In this document: one piece after another, positions 59,801 through 64,000 of the stretch
Layout of the letters: every line of letters starts with the position of its first letter
How positions within the stretch are numbered: position 1 is the first letter of the stretch
From: Uliginosibacterium aquaticum
GTDB lineage: Bacteria; Pseudomonadota; Gammaproteobacteria; Burkholderiales; Rhodocyclaceae
DNA: 64,000 nt
Assembly (NCBI RefSeq): GCF_012972705.2
Contig: NZ_JABCSC020000002.1
Coordinates: 186,001 to 250,000, forward strand
Reading direction: 5' to 3'
Made by a program: the position numbers and the translations under genes
The notes under the pieces: model-generated
What the model saw: only the letters and a program-made list of their open reading frames with translations
Told to the model about the DNA's origin: nothing
Database searches by the model: none

Positions 59801-62682
59801 GATGCGCGCTCGGCCTCGCTCGACGGCTTCCACTCCAGCAGACGGCGGCGTGAAACATGCATTCGCCATAGCGTGCGCAGGATCGCATCCAGACTGGAGA
59901 GCGCCTCGTAAGGCAAACAACACAACTCGAAGGCACGCTGGGCCAGCGTGCGCCGCGCAGAGCGGGCAAGGCCGGCAAGATGCTGAACGGGCAACACTTC
60001 GTCAGCCTTGCTGAGCAACTCCATGCTCAAGGCACAGACCGCAGGCAGCAGCATCAGGCCCAGTACCCCCAGCGGCCAGAGCCAGAGCGCCGGCATGCAC
60101 AACCAGCCCGCCAGCAGGCTCGACAGGAGGGCCACTGGCAGCAGACTGCGACGCAGATTGTCGATCAGCTTCCATTGCGACAAGGGCGACAGGGGGTTGC
60201 CGAGCTTGGCCGGCACAGGCCCTTCGGTGCTGCCTGCAAGCGTCGAGCGATGGCCCGCCACATGGCGCAGGAGCCAACCCGCCAGTTGCCAGTCGCCCCT
60301 GATCCAGCGATGGCGCCGGGCCATTTCAATGCTGTAGCGGGCGGGGAAATCCTCGTACAGCTCGACATCACTGAGCAGCCCGGCGCGTGCGAAACAACCT
60401 TCCAGCAGATCGTGGCTCAGCACCTGGTTATCGGGCAGGCGCCCGCTCAGGGCCTGCTCAAAAGCATCGATATCGTAGATGCCCTTGCCGATGAAGGAGC
60501 CCTCGCCAAACACATCCTGATACACATCGGAAACGGCGCGGGTATAAGGGTCCAACCCCGGGTCTCCACCGTAGAGGCGCGCATAAAGAGAGCGGTTGGT
60601 GCCCGGCAGGCTGATGGCCACCCTTGGCTGCAGGATGCCGTAACCCTCGACCACCCGCCCCCTGGCCGCGTCATAACGCGGATGATTCAGCGGATGCGCC
60701 ATGGCACCAACGAACTGACGCGCCGCATCGCGTGGCAGCTGGGTATCGGTATCCAGGGTGATGACGTACTTCACCCCGGCCAGTGCACTCAGCTCGCCCA
60801 CTACCCGGGAGAATCCATTCCATGCATCGGCCGCATTGCCGCCCCGCAGCAGCGCATTCAGGGCCGCGAGCTTGCCGCGCTTGCGCTCCCGGGCCATCCA
60901 GACACCTTCTTGCGCATTCCAGCAGCGCCCCCGATGGAACAGGAAGAAACTGCCGGCGCCGTACTTCTCGTTCAGGCCTTCAATCCCGGCCTGCGCCATA
61001 TCCAGCAGCCCGGCATCCGCCGACAGCGTTTCCTGTGGCGCATCGAGAAAATCCGTCAGCAGGCCAAAGTGCAGACAGGCATCGCGATTGGCGAGAAAGC
61101 GGATCTCCAGTGCCTCCAGCAGATCCTCGACATTCTGTGCAGTGCTGAGCATGGTGGGCACCACCACCAGCGTGCGAAAGTTCGCCAGGATGCCTGCCGA
61201 GAAATCCATTTTCGGCAGGATCTGCGGTCGCACCAGCAGTGTGCTCAACCAGTTCACCAGCGCCAGCGCCGGCTGGCTGACCACTAGAACAACCGGCACC
61301 GACAGGGCCAGCAGCCCCCATCCGCTCACACCACCAGAGTTCGCCAGCAGCGCGGCAAGGGTCAGGAAGACTGCCGTGAGGACGAAGATGGCGCCAAGAT
61401 ACAGACTCAGCGGGTAGCGCCCGGCGAGGCGGCTGACACGCACTCCCCAGGGCAACCTGGCGCCAGCCGCCCGCTCAAGCCCGGGCAGGCCCTTGCCGAT
61501 CAGATGAAAACCGACGTGCCTGGCGCTCTCATGCTCTGCGGCGCTCGCCAGCAGCACCAGTTTGCGCGCCAGCTCCGCTTCGGAGAGCTGCCCGTATTTG
61601 GCGAGTTTCTCGGTGGCGTGACGGTAGCGATCACGGGTGGCGAAGTCCATGCAGGGGTAGATGCCTGCGGGATCCTCACGCAGGATCTGCTCGACCACGC
61701 TCATGCTTTCAACGAAGACACGCCAGTCCATCCCGCCCAGCACCCGCAAGCTGCCGATGCTGTTGCTGATGGAGACCTGGTCGGCGGCCTGCTGGCGATT
61801 TTCGAGCTGGATCAGCAGTTCGATGCTCAGGCCGGATTCGGAGAGGCGCTGCTCGATCCAGGTCAGCGGCAAGGCCAGTGCCGGGCCTCGCCCTTGCAGG
61901 CGGCGCGCCAGCTCGGCCACAAAGGCCCCCACCATCGGCGGGTTGGAACGCGCCATATCGGCAATGATCAGAATCAGGCCTTGCGGATCCTGCTCCGCAG
62001 CCTGCGTCATCTGATCGGCCCAGGCATCGGCCGTGTTGTGCTCATCCAGCGCCAGGGCGATCCGCACAGCCACGCGGCGCAAATTCTCGATCACCGCTAA
62101 GCGCAGCATGATCGGGGTAGCCCATAGCTCTCCAAGCTGCAAGGGCGTAATGCTCTGGTACGCCGTCACGAAACGCTTGAGCACCTCGGCATCGACGCGC
62201 CCGTCACCATGCGACACGATTTCAAGCGCGATGCCATATACGCGTGGGCGTCCGGCCGAGAAGCCGGGCAGGCACTCATCCAAGCGGGGCAGGCCCCGGC
62301 TGTAACCCTTGGGCAGATGGCGGCGTGCGGTGCGGATCTGCTCCTCGATGAGATAGAAGTTGTCGAGCAGCCAGCCTCCGGCAGGCGTGATACGGCGTTT
62401 CGCGGTTACCGCGCGCGTCAGCAGACTGCACACACCGATCAGCGCCGCCTCATTCTCTTCCAGGCGCCCCAGAAGCTGATCCGGTGCGCGGCCCGCTGCC
62501 AGGGTATGGCTTTGCGCCAGACCGCGGCCATGCACAGCCATCTGCTCCGAGCTGAACAACTCGGAGCGCAAGGGTTCTTCAGGATCAGGAAACAGCCACA
62601 CAGGTGCCTGCCCTTGATCGAGCGATGCCGGTGACTTCAGGTAGCGGGAAAAACGCCGGATGAATGCTGCAGGAAAGGCCAA
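53869..62682 (-). CDS. Cyclic beta-1,2-glucan synthase (NdvB/ChvB type)
   Basis: This giant inner-membrane enzyme makes osmoregulated periplasmic cyclic glucans from UDP-glucose. The 2937 residues include the N-terminal WLLDNFYLIEEQIRTARRHL, membrane helices near 427-480, 850-880 and 980-1010, and a GT84 domain with the Asp motif TLDTDTQLPRDA (about 642) and RHRWIRGDWQLAG (about 791). A glucoamylase-like region and a C-terminal GH94 phosphorylase-like domain with SGDWNDGMNLVG (about 2612) follow. It starts at TTG with AGGAG upstream, an unusual start, since no nearby ATG fits. The frame is intact over 8.8 kb. Length matches rhizobial NdvB. Confidence 0.93.
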   Translation of the reverse strand: MAFPAAFIRRFSRYLKSPASLDQGQAPVWLFPDPEEPLRSELFSSEQMAVHGRGLAQSHTLAAGRAPDQLLGRLEENEAALIGVCSLLTRAVTAKRRITPAGGWLLDNFYLIEEQIRTARRHLPKGYSRGLPRLDECLPGFSAGRPRVYGIALEIVSHGDGRVDAEVLKRFVTAYQSITPLQLGELWATPIMLRLAVIENLRRVAVRIALALDEHNTADAWADQMTQAAEQDPQGLILIIADMARSNPPMVGAFVAELARRLQGRGPALALPLTWIEQRLSESGLSIELLIQLENRQQAADQVSISNSIGSLRVLGGMDWRVFVESMSVVEQILREDPAGIYPCMDFATRDRYRHATEKLAKYGQLSEAELARKLVLLASAAEHESARHVGFHLIGKGLPGLERAAGARLPWGVRVSRLAGRYPLSLYLGAIFVLTAVFLTLAALLANSGGVSGWGLLALSVPVVLVVSQPALALVNWLSTLLVRPQILPKMDFSAGILANFRTLVVVPTMLSTAQNVEDLLEALEIRFLANRDACLHFGLLTDFLDAPQETLSADAGLLDMAQAGIEGLNEKYGAGSFFLFHRGRCWNAQEGVWMARERKRGKLAALNALLRGGNAADAWNGFSRVVGELSALAGVKYVITLDTDTQLPRDAARQFVGAMAHPLNHPRYDAARGRVVEGYGILQPRVAISLPGTNRSLYARLYGGDPGLDPYTRAVSDVYQDVFGEGSFIGKGIYDIDAFEQALSGRLPDNQVLSHDLLEGCFARAGLLSDVELYEDFPARYSIEMARRHRWIRGDWQLAGWLLRHVAGHRSTLAGSTEGPVPAKLGNPLSPLSQWKLIDNLRRSLLPVALLSSLLAGWLCMPALWLWPLGVLGLMLLPAVCALSMELLSKADEVLPVQHLAGLARSARRTLAQRAFELCCLPYEALSSLDAILRTLWRMHVSRRRLLEWKPSSEAERASSLTGCSSLLAAWRTQWIGPLIAASMLIHLASRGAAAWLVALPILLAWLGAPFITAWMSRPLLPRKPDLSLAQQQFLRELSRRTWAFFERFVGPGDHFLPPDNVQEYRAIAIAHRTSPTNIGLALLANLAAHDFGYIPAGKLIERCAGTLATMVGLERYRGHFYNWYDTQTLQPLLPLYVSTVDSGNLAGHLLTLQAGLLAQAREPIMGPRVFAGLSDTLRLVEEGGAGAGQGQKAALRAALTQLQGEAVLTLPGMHSGLLRLAGLAETLVICLAGSNAGLFSGLGRQPEMAPEQEAEEHVWAQAFVRQCREALDDLEFLLPSRALRAAASLASVMPCLNDLAMPEAALQGSGEASQQMCARAAQRLASLAALAQQAGELALMDYDFLFDRTRHLLGIGYNVSDRRLDAGYYDLLASEARLGCFVAIAQGRLPQESWFALGRLLTSAGGAPVLLSWSGSMFEYLMPSLVMPDYENTLLDHTCHAAVARQIEYGEQRGVPWGVSESAYNTVDVHLNYQYRAFGVPGLGLKRGLAEDLVVAPYACVLALMVEPEAACENLQWLAADGAIGLYGFFEAIDYTPSRQRRGKTSALVRAFMAHHQGMSLLALTSLLLEQPMQKRFASVLQFQAIMPLLQERIPKATALFAHTARRFDVSPAALETELPMRVFRTPNTPNPEVQLLSNGRYHVMLTNAGGGYSRWNELAVTRWQEDAVRDERGAFCYIRDVASGKFWSSAWQPTCKRADSYEAIFSEGRAEFRRRDSVSAGVSIAGALSGGLGVGLGDTQFETHTEIVVSPEDDIELRRVRVTNLSRRRREVELTSYAEVVLATPASDALHPAFSKLFVQTEIIPERRAILCTRRPRAPDEHSPWMLHLMAVDGAEIREMSYETDRQRFIGRTRSLASPLALQSAAALSGTQGSVLDPVVAIRCRIMLEPEQTATIDIVSGMADTREMALCLADKYQDRHLADRVFDLAWTHSQVVLRQLNASEADAQLHARLAGAVLYANAGLRAEAAVLVKNRRGQSALWGYAISGDLPIVLLQISDAANIDLVRQMIQAHAYWRLKGLAVDLVIWNEDHAGYRQRLQEQILGLITSGLDASVIDRPGGIFVRAAEQISAEDRILFQSLVRVIISDGRGGLAEQLESRRPADPRPLPFEPTRVPRLESAAAVSAPAGLLMFNGLGGFAPDGREYVIVLGPDQATPAPWVNVLANPGFGTVLSESGSAYTWSENAHEFRLTPWHNDPVSDASGEVIYLRDEESGYYWSSTPLPAPAATSYTVRHGFGYSVFETRCGGIHSELWVYVALDAAVKFSVLKVRNESGRSRQLSATGYVEWVLGDLRARSAMHVSTEVDIHTGAILARNPFGSEFADRRAFFDVDEARRTHTGDREEFIGRNGSLRHPAALKRSRLSGKTGAGFDPCAAIQVSFELADGQAREIIFRLGVGQDGEEATRLVQRFRGAVAARAALEAVRQHWVHTLGAVQVETPDPALDVLANGWLLYQTLACRVWARSGYYQSGGAFGFRDQLQDMMALVHTEPGLLRAHLLVCASRQFHEGDVQHWWHPPSGRGVRTHCSDDYLWLPLAVCRYVQATGDVGVLDEVVMFLEGRPVNPEDDSYYDLPGRSADSENLYQHCVRAIRHGLNFGERGLPLMGSGDWNDGMNLVGFHGKGESVWLGFFLCEVLRQFSRLAAAQGDPLFAELCQAEALRLRQNIELQAWDGEWYRRAWFDDGTPLGSSANEECRIDSISQSWAVLSGAGTGGGNLDRARIAMQSVKHKLVRPAQALVQLLDPPFDKSALNPGYIRGYVPGVRENGGQYTHAAIWAAMAFAQLGDREEAWALMNMINPVNHARTAAAAALYKVEPYVVAADVYAMSPHAGRGGWSWYTGSAGWMYRLMLESLLGLKRVGDTLQLAPCLPAEWPGYALHYRYRKSMYHIRVTQMAQGTIEISVDGVAQADQRIPLLDDQREHAVDVRIPLVAS

Positions 62683-62896
62683 GATCGAAAGCTCCTTCTG
62701 GAACAGGGGACCTCAGCACAGCACGCCATTCCCGGCAGTCCTCAACTGGATGCAAATACCAGCGGGCAAATTCTGCAGACAGCAGAAAATGTGAGATGCA
62801 TTAAGGCGGAGCAGCCTTGCTCACGAAGAGCGCTGTCGAAGGGAAGGAAAATGCGCATCTCCGAAACTGCCTGGGAGATGCGCCGGGCAAAACCTG

Positions 62897-63211
62897 TTAC
62901 TTGATACGGATGTCGTTCTTGACGGATTTGACGCCACCGACCTTACGCGCTACTTCAACAGCCTTGCTTGCAGCGGCCGGGGTATCCACGAAACCACTCA
63001 GCTGGACGACGCCCTTGAAGGTTTCAACATTGATATCGAATACCTTCAGATCAGCTTCGCCGAGAATCGCGCTCTTCACCTTGGAGGTGATCAGGCTGTC
63101 ATCCAGATACTCACCGGTGCCCTCCTGAGTCGAGGTGGAGGCACATCCCATCACGGACATCAAGGTGAAGGCGGTCAAAAACGCTGCGAGGTACTTCAGG
63201 GCTTGTTTCAT
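62897..63211 (-). CDS. BON-domain lipoprotein
   Basis: This 104-residue exported protein has a lipobox (SVMGCAST; Cys about 23) and one BON domain (LITSKVKSAILGEADLKVFD, VVQLSGFVDTPAAASKAVEV, GVKSVKNDIRIK). BON proteins bind phospholipid or help envelope integrity under osmotic stress (OsmY, DolP). It lies upstream of the glucan synthase gene on the same strand, with a 214-base spacer that holds no gene. Confidence 0.9.
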   Translation of the reverse strand: MKQALKYLAAFLTAFTLMSVMGCASTSTQEGTGEYLDDSLITSKVKSAILGEADLKVFDINVETFKGVVQLSGFVDTPAAASKAVEVARKVGGVKSVKNDIRIK

Positions 63212-63538
63212 GATTCACTCTCCTGGCAATTGGGAAACAGAAACGTCCACGCCGTGGGCGTTTTGACGAGCCTTCGTGCCAGCCTCCACGAATCAGCTCC
63301 GAAATGAATGGCGCTGCGTTTGGAAGCAGGACGACGGCCGATGAAGACGGGTGCTGCATGGACCACCGCAGATGCCCGAAATGAGCGCAGGCTGCGGATT
63401 CGTTTCATGAGCCAAGCGTAAGAGGATGAGTGAGGGCAGTCTGTACGCTATCGAACATTGCGTGGATTCAATCCACGCCGGGTTCGGCGTATCACCTGCA
63501 CCCCGCAACGCGTGCGGCGCGCAGGCTATTTCAGTGGT
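63212..63538. other. Spacer without recognised gene
   Basis: This region is upstream of the BON lipoprotein and downstream of the CsbD gene. It contains a near-perfect palindrome GCGTGGATTCAATCCACGC (63460-63478) and no frame with a ribosome site or family match. The BON gene promoter presumably lies here; none was assigned. Confidence 0.5.
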
Positions 63539-63763
63539 TCAGGGAATCTTGCCCGGGCGATAGTCGCGATTGCGATGCTCGAAATCGCGGATCTGGGTTT
63601 CGGCCTCCTCCTTCGTCACACCATAGGCCTCCTGGAGCTTCCCCCCCAGTTCGACGCGTTTTCCGGCAATGACATCCAGATGATCATCCGTCAGCTTTCC
63701 CCACTGCGATTTGACCCGCCCCTTGAACTGTTTCCAGTTCCCTTCAACGATATCCCAGTTCAT
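63539..63763 (-). CDS. CsbD-family stress protein
   Basis: This 74-residue protein starts MNWDIVEGNWKQFKGRVKSQ and continues WGKLTDDHLDVIAGKRVELG, the complete CsbD domain. CsbD proteins are abundant general-stress proteins of unknown mechanism. The ATG at 63763 has AGGAG upstream; the longer frame to 63865 is not family-like. Confidence 0.92.
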   Translation of the reverse strand: MNWDIVEGNWKQFKGRVKSQWGKLTDDHLDVIAGKRVELGGKLQEAYGVTKEEAETQIRDFEHRNRDYRPGKIP

Positions 63764-63908
63764 GTAAAACTCCTGTTCATGAAAACCGAGGGACGGGATC
63801 GCCCATCGGAGCAAGCATTTCCGGCAAACAGATACAAGCCCAAGCGCGGTCAGCGCCGGGGACAAGGGCGATATCAGCCCCGGTCAATACCCGCGCGCGG
63901 TCACACAA

Positions 63909-64000
63909 TTACTTGCCGAAACTGAGTTTGACCTTGGCCAGACACTGATCCTTGGCGTCGCCGGCAAAGGCACCACACTTCTGCTTTTCGACCTCGTACT
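63909..64000 (-). CDS. Small protein, C-terminal part only
   Basis: The last 29 codons on the minus strand read YEVEKQKCGAFAGDAKDQCL then AKVKLSFGK and stop. The pattern of two Cys around a GDAKDQC segment, ending in a Lys-rich tail, resembles small exported hypothetical proteins of betaproteobacteria. Family and start lie outside the window. Confidence 0.6.
   Translation of the reverse strand, partial: YEVEKQKCGAFAGDAKDQCLAKVKLSFGK

Noticed and set aside
59980-61287. 435-codon plus-strand open frame
   Set aside because: It is a shadow of the glucan synthase GT84 region, with no domain signature of its own.

Overview
The window is chromosomal DNA from a Gram-negative bacterium, most likely a betaproteobacterium of the Rhodocyclales/Zoogloeaceae type. 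This is inferred from gene order (rpsB-tsf-pyrH-frr-uppS-cdsA-dxr-rseP-bamA-ompH-lpxD-fabZ; map-glnD; hupB-tRNA-Val-tRNA-Asp-ppiD; mltG-tmk-holB; guaB/guaA near tadA; ratA-rnfH divergent from smpB) and from protein sequence character. No rRNA operon and no CRISPR array was seen, and the species cannot be named from this alone.

Layout. 1-11.3 kb: a tightly packed minus-strand operon for translation, envelope biogenesis and isoprenoid/phospholipid synthesis, read from an rpsB promoter near 11.43 kb and running off the left edge inside fabZ. 11.5-15 kb: map and glnD on the plus strand. glnD is split by an in-frame amber codon just before its C-terminal ACT domains. 15-25.3 kb: an Ldh-type dehydrogenase, lexA with a small downstream gene, ppiD, two tRNAs, hupB, holB-tmk-mltG, ygfZ, an L,D-transpeptidase, tadA and a small membrane protein.

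25.28-30.42 kb: a compact integrative element of about 5.1 kb in the 3' end of guaA. It carries a P4-type tyrosine integrase, an AlpA-like regulator, a small hypothetical protein, a RelA/SpoT-like protein fused to a C-terminal helix-turn-helix and lacking the N-terminal part of its domain, and a divergent zinc-ribbon protein. A remnant of the original guaA end (codons for Glu-Trp-Glu-stop) lies at the far end, 12 bp before the next gene. This implies that the element split a guaA-DUF6116-tadA operon.

30.4-38.5 kb: guaA, an MFS transporter and guaB; a DUF4124 protein; rnfH-ratA; smpB; gltX; a lone tRNA-Val(CAC) with a textbook promoter and terminator. 38.9-43.8 kb: a plus-strand five-gene cluster with an SsuABC-like ABC importer followed by two tandem paralogues without signal peptides that carry the Cys-His-Arg active-site pattern of the sulfinate desulfinase DszB. 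No monooxygenase is present. This is the strongest candidate for an undescribed system: uptake of an organosulfur compound and its desulfination.

43.9-64 kb: a degraded EAL-domain fragment, a CPA1-type Na+/H+ antiporter divergent from a cyclopropane fatty acid synthase, then a run of envelope and general-stress genes: DUF3309, a lipoprotein dehydrogenase of the PQQ-sugar/sorbosone type, a truncated BON protein, an OmpA-family porin, two duplicated PRC-barrel proteins, a D-lactate dehydrogenase-like enzyme, a 2937-residue cyclic beta-1,2-glucan synthase with a TTG start, a BON lipoprotein, a CsbD protein, and the end of another small protein at the right edge. Together these look like an osmotic/envelope stress neighbourhood.
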